From Microbacterium sp. TPD7012 (GTDB taxonomy: Bacteria > Actinomycetota > Actinomycetes > Actinomycetales > Microbacteriaceae): a DNA stretch of 64,000 nucleotides. The stretch lies in NCBI RefSeq assembly GCF_003075395.1, contig NZ_QDFV01000001.1:531543-595542 (forward strand). The letters are read 5' to 3'. Positions 37,649-46,777 of the stretch are shown here, one piece after another (the stretch's first letter is position 1; each line of letters opens with the position of its first letter). A model generated the notes under the pieces. It was not told the origin of the DNA. It saw nothing but the letters and a program-made list of their open reading frames with translations, and made no database searches. Both the position numbers and the translations under genes were made by a program.

Positions 37649-38623
37649 ATGCGCGCAGATCGGCTGGTCTCCCTCGTGCTGCTGCTCCGGCAACGCGGCC
37701 GCCTGTCCGCGACGGCGCTCGCCGAGGAGCTCGAGGTCTCGACGCGCACGGTGCTGCGCGACATCGAGGCGCTCTCGACGGCGGGCGTCCCCGTCTACGC
37801 CGATCGCGGCCGTCACGGCGGCTTCACGCTCCTGCCCGGGTTCCGCACCGAGCTCACCGGTCTCAATCACGACGAGGCGCTCGCGCTGCTCACCGCCGGC
37901 GGCGCCGGGGCGAAAGAGGTGTTCGGGCTCAGCGCCGCGCTGTCATCCGCGATGCGGAAGATCGTCGATGCGCTGCCCGAGGGTCACCAGATCACGGCGG
38001 CGGATGCTGCCCGTCGCATCCTCGTCGACCCCGAAGCCGACCTCCTCTCGCGGCGTCGGATCGCCGAGATCATCCCGGAGCCGATCATGAGCGAGGTGCG
38101 CCGCGCCGTGCTCGTCGGCCATCGGCTGCGCATCCGCTACGCGGCCGAGGCCCGTGAGCCGGTCTGGCGCACGCTCGATCCGATCGGCCTCGTCACGGTG
38201 CGCGACAAGGGCTACCTCCTTGCGACCGTCGACGGCGGCGATCGCACCTATCGCCTCTCGCGCATCCTCGCCGCCGAGGCGCTCCACGAACCCGCGCAGC
38301 GCGACGGCACGGTCGACCTGGCCGAGCTGTGGCAGCAGCGCAGCGCGCGGTTCCGGGAGGGGGAGGATCCGCTGGAGGTCGTCTTGCGCCTGGCCCCTTC
38401 GCGTCGAGAAGAGGTCGCATCCACGGCCGTCACGGTTCTCAAGGAGACGATCGATACGGACGGCGAGCTGCGGATGACCGTGTCCTTCCAAGATCTCCGT
38501 CACGCGGTGTGGGCGCTCTGGCAGCTCGACACCGGCGCTGAGGCGCTCGAACCCGTCGAGCTCCGCGAGGCGCTGTGCGCTCGCGCGATCGCGGTCGCCG
38601 CAAGATACGCCGGATCGGTGTGA
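37649..38623 (+). CDS. WYL-domain, DeoR-type HTH transcriptional regulator (YafY-like)
   Basis: The protein has 324 residues. An N-terminal helix-turn-helix (SATALAEELEVSTRTVLRDIEALSTAGVPVYADRGRHGGF) is followed by a WYL ligand-sensing domain (RRAVLVGHRLRIRYAAEAREPVWRTLDPIGLVTVRDKGYLLA) and a WCX extension. Such regulators bind nucleic-acid-like or other small ligands. It is divergent from ridA, its most likely target. Confidence 0.88.
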   Translation: MRADRLVSLVLLLRQRGRLSATALAEELEVSTRTVLRDIEALSTAGVPVYADRGRHGGFTLLPGFRTELTGLNHDEALALLTAGGAGAKEVFGLSAALSSAMRKIVDALPEGHQITAADAARRILVDPEADLLSRRRIAEIIPEPIMSEVRRAVLVGHRLRIRYAAEAREPVWRTLDPIGLVTVRDKGYLLATVDGGDRTYRLSRILAAEALHEPAQRDGTVDLAELWQQRSARFREGEDPLEVVLRLAPSRREEVASTAVTVLKETIDTDGELRMTVSFQDLRHAVWALWQLDTGAEALEPVELREALCARAIAVAARYAGSV

Positions 38624-38726
38624 GTCGAGTCGTGATGGATCAGGAATGCCGTTCCCGCCCCGCCGCCGGCGGCATTATCGATCCAGCATCGGCCAGGGTC
38701 AGGCAGGGTCGGGCCGGTCAGGCCGG

Positions 38727-39314
38727 TCAGGCCGGATCGAGCCGGAGCACCTCGGGCGACTCCCCGCCCTCGAGATCGTCGGCGATGCGGATGCTGCGCG
38801 CCAGGTCGTCGAGCGCCGCGGTCAGGGTGCCGAAGCGCTCCCGGTCGCTGCACACCGCGGTCAGAGTGACCAGGTGGGTTCCGGTGTCCCACGTGTAGGT
38901 GGCGAACGGGGGCGTGGCCTCGGACGACGGCAGGGGTACGAGCAGCTTCTCTCCCACGCCGAGGCGCGTCGGGAACGACTGCGTGTCGTCGTACTCCATC
39001 GGCATCGATGCCCGCGCGATGCGCACGTCCGGCGTGAGCTGCTGCGCCGTGGCCATCGCCACGATCAGCTCGGGCTCGGCCTTCCAAGTCCACACCAGCA
39101 CCCGGCCGTCGGCGCGCTTCATGAGCATCGGCGCGGCCTGGCTCATGGCCCAGGCGCCGAAGCGGGATCCCGGGCGCTCGGTCGCCCCGACCGCCGCATT
39201 GACCTGCCCCAGCAGCATCCGGATCGCCGCCTTGCGGTGGCGCCGACCGCGCCAGCCGAGCGAGTCCGTCACGGGGATCCACAGCCGGGGATCGGCGTCG
39301 GCAGTCAGTCGCAT
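38727..39314 (-). CDS. Protein of unknown function, 195 residues
   Basis: No signal or membrane segment is present and no family was recognised. Features are a basic patch WRGRRHRKAAIRM near residue 22, an Ala-rich helix region, and a C-terminal half with Thr/Trp-rich strands (PFATYTWDTGTHLVTLTAVCSDRERFG). Codon use matches its neighbours, and the frame runs alone on this strand. The downstream flank (38694-38738) has a short GGCCGGTCA tandem repeat. Confidence 0.6.
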   Translation of the reverse strand: MRLTADADPRLWIPVTDSLGWRGRRHRKAAIRMLLGQVNAAVGATERPGSRFGAWAMSQAAPMLMKRADGRVLVWTWKAEPELIVAMATAQQLTPDVRIARASMPMEYDDTQSFPTRLGVGEKLLVPLPSSEATPPFATYTWDTGTHLVTLTAVCSDRERFGTLTAALDDLARSIRIADDLEGGESPEVLRLDPA

Positions 39315-39435
39315 GGCCCCACGCTAACGGGTGACCCTGGGGGATGCCGGTACGCCTCGGCGGCGCGGTCAGGGCCCTCGGGTAGAGTGGCCAGCGCCCG
39401 ATCGGGCTCCCTTGGCCGCCGTACCGTAAGGCAGA

Positions 39436-40650
39436 ATGTCTTCCTCTCCCTCCGATCCGACGAACGCTGCGGGGACCCCGCCCCGTCCGCTGAAGATCCT
39501 GATCGGGTGCGACACGTTCGCCCCCGACATCAACGGCGCCGCCCGCTTCGCCGAGCGTCTCGCCGCGGGGCTGGTCCAGCGCGGGCATGACGTGCACGTC
39601 TCCGCCCCCAATCAGGCGTACCGTCGCGCGGAGCCCCGCACCGAGGTGATCGAGGGCGAGCCGATGACGCTGCACCGCCTTCCCTCCGTGCGGTGGGCGC
39701 CGCACGACTGGCTGCGCTTCGTCTGGCCGTGGCGCTCGAAGCACTACGCGCGCACCGTGCTCGATCGCGTCCAGCCCGACGTCGTCCACATCCAGTCGCA
39801 CATCGTGATCGGTCGCGGGCTGGCCCACGTCGCGCACGAGCGCGGCATCCCGGTCATCGCGACCAACCACGTCATGGCCGAGAACATCCTCGATCACACG
39901 ACGATGCCGAAGTTCATCGACGATCTGGTGCTGAAGTTCGCCTGGGCCGACGCCAAGCGCACCTTCGACCTGACCCGCGCGATCACCACTCCGACCCGCC
40001 GCGCCGCCGACTTCCTCGAGAAGACGGTCGCCGTGCAGGGCGTCATCCCGGTCAGCTGCGGCATCGACCGCACCCAGTACACGCCGGTGATCGCGCCGCG
40101 CGACAAGAACCGCATCGTCTTCGTCGGCCGCCTCACCGCCGAGAAGCAGGTCGAGGTCATCCTGCAGGCGATGACCAAGCTCGATCCCGCGCTCGAGACC
40201 ACGTTCGACATCGTCGGCGGCGGCGACCAGCGCAAGCAGCTGGAGAGCCTCACCGCTCAGCTCGGGCTCTCCGACCGCGTCACCTTCCACGGCCGCACCA
40301 CGGACGAGGACCTGCGCGCGCTGCTGTCACGGGCGAGCCTCTTCGTGATCGCGTCGATCGCCGAGCTGCAGTCCATCGCGACCATGGAGGCGATGGCCTC
40401 GGCGCTGCCGATCGTCGCTGCGGATGCCGTCGCGCTCCCGCACCTCGTGCACGACGGAGAGAACGGCCATCTGTTCGAGCCGGGTAATGTCGACGAGCTC
40501 GCCGCGCGCCTGACCGACGTGCTCACCGCGTCGCCGGCGGAGTATGAGCGGATGCAGCGCGCATCGCTCGACGGCGTCGCGATCCACGACATCAACCGCA
40601 CCCTCGACACCTTCGAAGCGCTGTACCGCGACGAGCCGCTGCCCGAATAG
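39436..40650 (+). CDS. GT4-family glycosyltransferase, probably mannosyltransferase-like
   Basis: The protein has 404 residues with a GT-B fold. The N-terminal Rossmann half starts PLKILIGCDTFAPDINGAARFAERLAAGLVQRGHDVHV. The C-terminal nucleotide-sugar half has RIVFVGRLTAEKQVEVILQAM and SIAELQSIATMEAMASALPIVAADAVALP, the family's E-x7-E motif region. It resembles actinobacterial transferases that make mannosylated phosphatidylinositol or glycolipids. It lies 13 bases before a second GT4 gene. A TAGAGT box near 39384 may be its promoter. Confidence 0.9.
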   Translation: MSSSPSDPTNAAGTPPRPLKILIGCDTFAPDINGAARFAERLAAGLVQRGHDVHVSAPNQAYRRAEPRTEVIEGEPMTLHRLPSVRWAPHDWLRFVWPWRSKHYARTVLDRVQPDVVHIQSHIVIGRGLAHVAHERGIPVIATNHVMAENILDHTTMPKFIDDLVLKFAWADAKRTFDLTRAITTPTRRAADFLEKTVAVQGVIPVSCGIDRTQYTPVIAPRDKNRIVFVGRLTAEKQVEVILQAMTKLDPALETTFDIVGGGDQRKQLESLTAQLGLSDRVTFHGRTTDEDLRALLSRASLFVIASIAELQSIATMEAMASALPIVAADAVALPHLVHDGENGHLFEPGNVDELAARLTDVLTASPAEYERMQRASLDGVAIHDINRTLDTFEALYRDEPLPE

Positions 40651-40663
40651 GCGGGCCCTCGAC

Positions 40664-41968
40664 ATGCACATCGTCTTCTTCGGCGATCAGCACCTCGACT
40701 CCCTCGGCGGAGCGCAGGTCTCGATGAGGCTGCAGCGCGAGTTCCTCGAACGCGCCGGGCACACGGTGACCGTCGTCGCGCCGCGGATGCACGCTTCGAC
40801 AGGCTCAGCGAACCAAGGGCGGACAGGCTCAGCGACCCAAGGGCGGACAGGCTCAGCGACCCAAGGGCGGACAGGCTCAGCGACCCAAGCTCCGAACCCG
40901 GCCTACGTCGACCTGCCGTCCGTGCCGATCACGCTCGACCGCGAGTACTCCATGAGCTGGCCGGGACGCGGAACCGACGGCTTCCTCGATCGCGCGATGA
41001 CCCGCCGTCCTGCGGTCGACCTGGTGCACGTGCAGGCCGACTTCTGGGGCGCATTCATCGGCCACCGCTACGCCGCGCGTCACGGAATCCCGGTCGTCCA
41101 CACGATGCACAACCGCGTCGATGTCGGCCTCGCCGCGGTCACGCCGCTGCACCGTCCCGTGCTCCGGATCCTCAACGCCTGGCGGCGCGGCGCGCTGCGC
41201 GGCGTGAGCGATGCGGTCGCGGGCAGCGATGGCTGGGCCTTCCTCCGCGGGCTCGCCGCCGGCGCCTCGGCCGTGACGGCGCCGTCGACCCACTTCGCCC
41301 GCCGCCTCGAGCAGCACGGCGTGTTCGACACGGTCGACGTCGTCTGGAACGGCATCGACGACGACCTGCGCGACGCCACGGTCGCCGCAGCGCCGGAGCA
41401 CCGCGCGCCCGGCAAGCCGCGCTTCGTCTGGCTGGGGCGGATGAGCCCGGAGAAGCGCCTGCTGCCCTTCCTCGAGGCGTTCGTGGCCTCCGGAGTGGAT
41501 GCCGAGCTCGAGATCATCGGCGGCGGCGCGCAGCGCGCCGCCGCGGAGAAGATCGTCGAGGGTCGCGCGGGTGTGCGCTTCGCGGGGCGGCTCACCTACG
41601 CGCAGACGCTCGCGCACATCGCCGCGGCGGACGCGCTCGTGCAGACGTCGATCGGCTTCGAGACGCAGGGCATGACGCCGTTCGAGGCGGCGACCCTCGG
41701 CACGCCGTCGGTCATCTGCGACCCCGACATCGCTGCGGAGCTCGGCGGCGGGCTGTGGGCGGTGCCGGATGCCGATGCCCCCGCGACCGGTCGTGAACGC
41801 GAGGCGCAGCGCGCGGAAGCACTCGCCGAGACGCTGCGGCGCGCGGCATCCGACATCGTCGCCGGCACCGCACCGACCCCTGTCCCGGAGGTCGCGGAAG
41901 CGTTCCGGCAGTCCTCGCGGACCGCGGCGATGATCCGCGTCTACGAGCGCGTGCTCGCCGGCCGCTGA
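40664..41968 (+). CDS. GT4-family glycosyltransferase with an internal octapeptide repeat
   Basis: ATG at 40664 gives 434 residues; the longer open frame overlaps the upstream gene. The N-terminal domain begins MHIVFFGDQHLDSLGGAQVSMRLQREFLERAGHTVTVVAP. Residues 45-76 are four 8-residue units (RTGSATQG), an insert at the surface of the first domain. The C-terminal domain has KPRFVWLGRMSPEKRLLPFLEAF and SIGFETQGMTPFEAATLGTPSVICD. It is likely to act with the preceding transferase in glycolipid or glycan synthesis. Confidence 0.88.
   Translation: MHIVFFGDQHLDSLGGAQVSMRLQREFLERAGHTVTVVAPRMHASTGSANQGRTGSATQGRTGSATQGRTGSATQAPNPAYVDLPSVPITLDREYSMSWPGRGTDGFLDRAMTRRPAVDLVHVQADFWGAFIGHRYAARHGIPVVHTMHNRVDVGLAAVTPLHRPVLRILNAWRRGALRGVSDAVAGSDGWAFLRGLAAGASAVTAPSTHFARRLEQHGVFDTVDVVWNGIDDDLRDATVAAAPEHRAPGKPRFVWLGRMSPEKRLLPFLEAFVASGVDAELEIIGGGAQRAAAEKIVEGRAGVRFAGRLTYAQTLAHIAAADALVQTSIGFETQGMTPFEAATLGTPSVICDPDIAAELGGGLWAVPDADAPATGREREAQRAEALAETLRRAASDIVAGTAPTPVPEVAEAFRQSSRTAAMIRVYERVLAGR
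40795..40889 (+). repeat. Four tandem 24-bp units inside the glycosyltransferase gene
   Basis: The core GACAGGCTCAGCGACCCAAG recurs at 40798, 40822, 40846 and 40870 with a 24-bp period; the last three units are identical. The first unit begins TTCGACAGGCTCAGCG, like a common extragenic repeat of actinobacteria, so an intergenic repeat may have inserted in frame and expanded. Confidence 0.85.
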
Positions 41969-41984
41969 GGCCGAGCCCCTCCGC

Positions 41985-42521
41985 TCAGAAGAAGCGGTAG
42001 AAGGTCGACGACACGAAGCTGATCACGAGACCGAGCAGCCCCACCCCGGCGATCCCGATCGCGATGCCGACGAGCAGCTGCGAGCCCGGACGCTTCGCGG
42101 CGATGAGCGCGAGCACCAGTGCCGCGGCGTAGCCGAGGAGGCTGATCACGCCGAGGATGCCGGAGATGACGGTCGTGGTCTCGAAACCACCGGTCGACAT
42201 GTAGAGGAACGGCGTGAACAGCGTCACGAGCAGGCTGAGACCGGCGGTGACGACGGCGATCACGAAGGCGATCCGGCCGAGCGGGTTGCCCGGCCCCGTC
42301 GGCTTCGGAGCCGTGGGGTAGGCGGGATAACCGGGCTGCGCGCCTGCGTTCTGCGGGGCCGCCGGGTACTGCGGCGCGGCCGGGTACTGCGCTGCCGCGG
42401 GCGCCTGCGGTGCGGCAGGATACTGCGGCGCAGCAGGCAGATGCGGCGCGGGCGGCGCAGGCGGGAAGGCGGGGTTCGGCTGTGCGGACGGCGGAACAGG
42501 AGGCTGCTGCGGCTCGCTCAT
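41985..42521 (-). CDS. Small membrane protein with Pro/Ala-rich N-terminus (DUF4190-like)
   Basis: ATG at 42521 gives 178 residues. The first 75 residues are low-complexity Pro/Ala/Tyr/Gln (units like QYPAAP). Three membrane helices follow: IAFVIAVVTAGLSLLVTLFTPFLYM, TVISGILGVISLLGYAAALVLALIA and LVGIAIGIAGVGLLGLVISFV. The arrangement is common for small actinobacterial membrane proteins of unknown role. Confidence 0.75.
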   Translation of the reverse strand: MSEPQQPPVPPSAQPNPAFPPAPPAPHLPAAPQYPAAPQAPAAAQYPAAPQYPAAPQNAGAQPGYPAYPTAPKPTGPGNPLGRIAFVIAVVTAGLSLLVTLFTPFLYMSTGGFETTTVISGILGVISLLGYAAALVLALIAAKRPGSQLLVGIAIGIAGVGLLGLVISFVSSTFYRFF

Positions 42522-42581
42522 GGTTCGAGCGTAGTCGCGGGTGCGCATTCCCGTCAGGATCGCTTTCGCGGCCGCCGGCGG

Positions 42582-43214
42582 TCAGCTCTTGGCGCCGGTC
42601 AGTGCGAGGGTGCCGCCGAGGCCGATCATCATGACTCCGCCGGTGCCGGAGAGGGTCGACATGCGGCGCGGGGAGCGGGCGAACCAGGTGCGCGCCGTTC
42701 CCGCTGCCAGAACCCAGACGCTGTCGCACATGAGCGCGAGAGTCTGGAAGGTGAGCCCGAGGATCAGCAGCTGCGCCCACACCGGACCCCCAGACGGAGC
42801 CACGAACTGGGGCAGCACCGCGACGAAGAAGGCGATGGTCTTGGGATTGGTCGCTCCCACGATGAAGCCCTGGCGCAGCAGCTTCCCCGCAGACGCCGGG
42901 GTGCGTCCCGCGTCAGCGACGTGATCGTGGCGGTGGCGGATGGCCTGGATGCCGAGCCACACGAGGTACGCGGCGCCGATGATCTTGATGACGGTGAAGG
43001 CGACGACCGACGACGCGACGATGGCGCCGACGCCGAATGCGACGGCCAGGACCGCGGGCACGGTGCCGAGGGCGTTGCCGACGACGCTGAGCGCTCCGGC
43101 GCGACGGCCCAGCGAAAGCGACCGGCCGATCACGAAGAGCACGCTCGGGCCGGGAATGACGATGATCACGACAGATGCGATGGTGAAGGCGAGCAGGCTG
43201 TCGAACGGGATCAT
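42582..43214 (-). CDS. LysE/RhtB-family amino-acid exporter
   Basis: The protein has 210 residues and six membrane helices. The family signature is IVIPGPSVLFVIGRSLSLGRRAGALSVVGNALGT near the start. Such proteins export amino acids such as lysine, threonine or homoserine. Substrate unknown. It is followed by no partner and preceded by a short membrane peptide on the same strand. Confidence 0.92.
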   Translation of the reverse strand: MIPFDSLLAFTIASVVIIVIPGPSVLFVIGRSLSLGRRAGALSVVGNALGTVPAVLAVAFGVGAIVASSVVAFTVIKIIGAAYLVWLGIQAIRHRHDHVADAGRTPASAGKLLRQGFIVGATNPKTIAFFVAVLPQFVAPSGGPVWAQLLILGLTFQTLALMCDSVWVLAAGTARTWFARSPRRMSTLSGTGGVMMIGLGGTLALTGAKS

Positions 43215-43247
43215 GAGCCGACGATACCGCGGCGCGACACTTCCGGC

Positions 43248-43409
43248 TCAGCGGTAGGTGTGTCCGGTCTCGGCGTGCTGTGCGACGTCGCGACCGGCGA
43301 CGCGACTCCAGTCCGTGGGGGTCTGGCGGTAACCGTCGCGGCGCAGTTCGACGACGGAGGCGACGGTGGCCCAGAGAGCGAGGGCGAGAACTGCGATGAG
43401 GAGTACCAT
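43248..43409 (-). CDS. 53-residue single-helix membrane peptide
   Basis: ATG at 43409 with GGTACTCC context gives MVLLIAVLALALWATVASVV followed by a charged tail ending GHTYR. One membrane helix covers residues 1-20. The frame is clean, with third-position GC like real genes, and fills the gap between the LysE and GlxA-type genes. No family is known. Confidence 0.55.
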   Translation of the reverse strand: MVLLIAVLALALWATVASVVELRRDGYRQTPTDWSRVAGRDVAQHAETGHTYR

Positions 43410-43495
43410 GGCAGAAACGCTACGCTCGGTGGTAAACCGCCACGAGTGGCAGAATAGACTAAGAACGTTCGAAAACTGCCAAACAAGGAGAGTCG

Positions 43496-44470
43496 ATGAA
43501 GACGGTCGCCTGCGTCATCCAGGACGGGTTCGCGCCCTTCGAGTTCGGTGTCGCCTGCGAGGCCTTCGGCCTCGACCGCTCCGACGACGGTGTGCCGAAC
43601 TTCGATTTCCGCATCGTCGCGCCGCGGGCCGGTGTCGTCCAGTCGAAGATCGGGTTCTCCATCAACGTCGAGAACGACCTCTCCTTCGCCTACGAGGCCG
43701 ATCTCGTCGTGTTCTGCCCGCTTCCCCGCACGCATTGGTCTGCCATCGATCCGCTGCTCCTCGACCTCGCGCGCCACGCGGTCGACCGCGGCGCGTGGGT
43801 GATGAGCGTGTGCAGCGGGTCGTTCATCCTGGCCGCCGCCGGTGTCCTCGACGGGCGTCGCGCGACCACGCACTGGATGTACTCGCACGTGATGGCCGAG
43901 ATGTACCCGCAGATCGACATCGACCCCGACGTGCTGTTCGTCCAGGACGGCAAGATCATCACCAGTGCCGGCACCGCCGCCGGCATCGACGCGTGCCTGC
44001 ATCTGCTGCGTCAGGAGCTGGGCGCCGATCTCACCAACCGCATCGCCCGACGCATGGTCGTGCCGCCGCAGCGCGACGGCGGTCAGGCCCAGTTCATCGA
44101 CCGTCCGATCCCCGTCGTCGCCAGCGACTCGCTGGCCGCTGTCGCCGACTGGGCCGTCGAGCATCTGCGCGACGAACTCGGCGTCGATCAGCTCGCGGCC
44201 AAGGCGCTGATGTCGCCGCGCACGTTCGCCCGGCGGTTCAAGGCCGAGTACGGTGCGACGCCTGCGGCCTGGCTCGCGCGCCAGCGCATCATCCACGCGC
44301 AGCGGATGCTGGAGCGCACCGATCTGCCTCTCGAGCAGATCGCCGAGGAGTGCGGATTCGGCTCGGCGGCCGTGCTGCGGCAGAACTTCGCTCGGGTGCT
44401 CGGCCTGACCCCGACGGCCTACCGGGCGCGCTTCTCCTGCGCGGACGACGAGGAGGCTCCGGCGGCCTGA
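43496..44470 (+). CDS. GlxA-type AraC regulator with DJ-1/PfpI-like domain
   Basis: The protein has 324 residues. The N-terminal half is a class I glutamine-amidotransferase-like domain (KTVACVIQDGFAPFEFGVACEAFGLDR, MSVCSGSFILAAAGVLDGRRATTHW) whose Cys sits in SVCSGS. The C-terminal 100 residues are an AraC DNA-binding domain (MSPRTFARRFKAEYGATPAAWLARQRI, EECGFGSAAVLRQNFARVLGLTPTAYRARF). GAGAG precedes the ATG. It lies upstream of purine-catabolism genes, which it might control. Confidence 0.9.
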   Translation: MKTVACVIQDGFAPFEFGVACEAFGLDRSDDGVPNFDFRIVAPRAGVVQSKIGFSINVENDLSFAYEADLVVFCPLPRTHWSAIDPLLLDLARHAVDRGAWVMSVCSGSFILAAAGVLDGRRATTHWMYSHVMAEMYPQIDIDPDVLFVQDGKIITSAGTAAGIDACLHLLRQELGADLTNRIARRMVVPPQRDGGQAQFIDRPIPVVASDSLAAVADWAVEHLRDELGVDQLAAKALMSPRTFARRFKAEYGATPAAWLARQRIIHAQRMLERTDLPLEQIAEECGFGSAAVLRQNFARVLGLTPTAYRARFSCADDEEAPAA

Positions 44471-44484
44471 ACCCCTGCTCCATC

Positions 44485-44502
44485 ATTTCGCATGGTGGAA
44501 GA
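44485..44502. promoter_or_regulatory. ATTTC-N8-GAA operator before the purine operon
   Basis: ATTTCGCATGGTGGAAGA lies 189 bases upstream of the deaminase. The same ATTTC-N8-GAAAT plan recurs near 55918, 57977 and 58549, before other genes around the urate locus. The spacing and sequence would suit an IclR- or TetR-like dimer; no such regulator lies in the window. Confidence 0.5.
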
Positions 44503-44690
44503 GAGATTCCGAAAGGCTGGACGCGCAGCGAATCCGGTGTTACAGTCGTTCCCAGCCCGCACCTCAACAGAGGCCTGTGGACAGGAAGCAGCACAACCTA
44601 GCGGTTCGACGTATATCTCGCGGAACGGCCTGATCAAGGCCCGACCAGATAAGCCGTATCACTGCGACGACAGCAAGGAAGCTCTCCGTC

Positions 44691-45203
44691 ATGACCAGCA
44701 CCGCTATGCCCGAAACCGGCCTGCGATCGACTCCGGCCGAGTATCTCGCCCGCGCCGTCGCCATCGCGACCGACAACGTCCGCAACCAGGGCGGCCCGTT
44801 CGGCGCCATCGTCGTCACGGCCGATGGCCGCGTCTTCGAAGGCGTGAACCGCGTCACCGCGAACCTCGACCCCTCGGCGCACGCCGAGGTCACCGCGATC
44901 CGCGCCGCCTGCCAGGGTCTCGGCACCTTCGACCTCACCGGCGCCGTGCTCTACAGCAGCTGCGAGCCGTGCCCGATGTGCCTCGCGACCTCGCTGTGGG
45001 CACGCGTCGACCGCGTCTACTTCGCCGCCGATCGGAACGACGCGGCCGACGCCGGATTCGACGACGCCGTGTTCTACCGCTACTTCGAAGGCGGTGAGGA
45101 GGACAGAGCGATCATGCCGGTCGCGCAGGAGCCTCTGCCGCCCACCGCGCGCATCGCTCCGTTCACGGAGTGGAGCACCACGTCCACCCGAGTCGACTAC
45201 TGA
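44691..45203 (+). CDS. guaD: Guanine deaminase (CDA fold)
   Basis: The protein has 170 residues. Zinc ligands and catalytic Glu are in DPSAHAEVTAIRAAC (HAE) and SSCEPCPMCLATSLWARV (PCPMC). The segment RVDRVYFAADRNDAADAGFDDAVFYRYF, with its C-terminal swapped strand, is typical of Bacillus-type guanine deaminases and not of tRNA adenosine deaminase. It converts guanine to xanthine, which the xanthine dehydrogenase genes of this operon oxidise. Confidence 0.88.
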   Translation: MTSTAMPETGLRSTPAEYLARAVAIATDNVRNQGGPFGAIVVTADGRVFEGVNRVTANLDPSAHAEVTAIRAACQGLGTFDLTGAVLYSSCEPCPMCLATSLWARVDRVYFAADRNDAADAGFDDAVFYRYFEGGEEDRAIMPVAQEPLPPTARIAPFTEWSTTSTRVDY

Positions 45204-45227
45204 CCCGAACGACGATTGGAGCCGAAG

Positions 45228-46742
45228 ATGTCTTCATCCGTTTTCCTGCCGGACGAGCCCGAGACCGGGGCCACTCCCGCGGCGGTGCACCCGCCGCTGC
45301 CCACCGGGGCAACCACGACCGTCGACGCCGAACCCCGTAACGGGCTCGACCGCTTCTTCGAGATCACCCAGCGCGGGTCGACCTTCGGGCGCGAGATCCG
45401 CGGCGGCATCGTCACGTTCGTGACGATGGCGTACATCGTCATCCTCAACCCCCTCATCCTCGGCGGCGTCGACGACGTCACCGGCAACGCCCTGCAGGCC
45501 GCGCAGATCGGCGCAGCCACCGGCCTGACCGCGGGCGTCATGACGATCCTGTTCGGTCTGATCGCTCGGCTGCCGTTCGCCCTCGCCGCAGGCCTCGGCA
45601 TCAACTCGTTCCTCGCCGTCTCGGTCGTCGGCCAGGTGACCTGGCCGGAGGCCATGGGACTGGTCGTGATCAACGGCGTGCTCATCGTGCTCTTCGGGGC
45701 CACCGGCATCCGCACGGCGATCTTCAACGCGGTGCCCGCTCCGCTCAAGGCGGCGATCACCGTCGGCATCGGCCTGTTCATCGCCTTCATCGGCTTCGTC
45801 GACTCCGGATTCGTCAACCGCACCCCGGGCGGTCCGCCCGTGCAGCTGGGTGACGGCGGATCGATCACCTCGGTCCCGACGCTGATCTTCCTGCTCGGCC
45901 TGCTCATCATCGGCGTGCTCGTGGCGCGCAAGGTGCCGGGCGGCATCCTGATCGGCATCGTCGCGGCGACGGTGATCGCGATCATCGCGCAGGCGTTCCT
46001 CAAGCTCGGCCCGAGCTTCGAGGAGCCGGGCGGCTGGCACATGACCATCCCCGAGATCCCGGCCTCGTTCGTGACGATCCCCGACTTCGGGCTCATCGGC
46101 CAGTTCGACCTGTTCGGCTCGTTCAGCCGCATCGGCGCCCTGGCGGCCACGATGCTGGTGTTCACCCTGGTGTTCTCGAACTTCTTCGACGCCATGGGCA
46201 CGATGACCGGTCTCGCGAAGAACGCCGGGCTCGCCTACAAGGACGGCACGTTCCCGCGTCTGCGCTCCGCGTTCGTCGTCGAAGGCCTGGGTGCCGTCGC
46301 CGGCGGCGCCACCTCGACCTCCTCCAACACCGTGTTCGTGGACAGCGCCTCCGGCATCGGCGAGGGGGCCCGCACGGGACTCGCCTCGGTCGTGGTCGGC
46401 GTGCTCTTCCTGCTCTCGATGTTCTTCACGCCGCTCACGCTGGTGGTTCCGATCGAGGTGGGATCCGCCGCGCTGGTGGTGGTCGGCGCGATGATGATGG
46501 CGCAGATCAAGGAGATCAAGTTCACGAACTTCGCCGTGGCGCTCCCCGCGTTCCTCACCATCGTCACGATGCCCCTGACGTACTCGATCGCCAACGGCAT
46601 CGGCGTCGGCTTCATCGCCTGGACCCTGGTGAACACGCTCTCCGGCCGTGCGCGCAAGGTGCACTGGCTGATGTGGGTCGTGGCCGTCGGCTTCGCGCTG
46701 TACTTCGTGCGGGGCCCGATCGAGGTGCTGCTCGCCGGCTGA
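45228..46742 (+). CDS. NCS2-family purine permease (AzgA/PbuG-like)
   Basis: ATG at 45228 with GGAG upstream gives 504 residues and about 12-13 membrane helices. RFFEITQRGSTFGREIRGGIVTFVTMAYIVILNPLIL and NFFDAMGTMTGLAKNAGL are AzgA-type motifs. Such symporters take up adenine, guanine and hypoxanthine. It lies between the guanine deaminase and xanthine dehydrogenase genes on one likely transcript. Confidence 0.92.
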   Translation: MSSSVFLPDEPETGATPAAVHPPLPTGATTTVDAEPRNGLDRFFEITQRGSTFGREIRGGIVTFVTMAYIVILNPLILGGVDDVTGNALQAAQIGAATGLTAGVMTILFGLIARLPFALAAGLGINSFLAVSVVGQVTWPEAMGLVVINGVLIVLFGATGIRTAIFNAVPAPLKAAITVGIGLFIAFIGFVDSGFVNRTPGGPPVQLGDGGSITSVPTLIFLLGLLIIGVLVARKVPGGILIGIVAATVIAIIAQAFLKLGPSFEEPGGWHMTIPEIPASFVTIPDFGLIGQFDLFGSFSRIGALAATMLVFTLVFSNFFDAMGTMTGLAKNAGLAYKDGTFPRLRSAFVVEGLGAVAGGATSTSSNTVFVDSASGIGEGARTGLASVVVGVLFLLSMFFTPLTLVVPIEVGSAALVVVGAMMMAQIKEIKFTNFAVALPAFLTIVTMPLTYSIANGIGVGFIAWTLVNTLSGRARKVHWLMWVVAVGFALYFVRGPIEVLLAG

Positions 46743-46777
46743 GCGGCAGCACCACAGCTGTACTGAGGAGATCGACC

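Noticed and set aside
40795..40889. CRISPR array
   Set aside because: The 24-bp units are contiguous with no spacers and are translated in frame within a glycosyltransferase.
44691..45203. tRNA-specific adenosine deaminase (TadA)
   Set aside because: The HAE and PCPMC motifs are shared, but the C-terminal DAADAGFDDAVFYRYF segment and the purine operon point to guanine deaminase.
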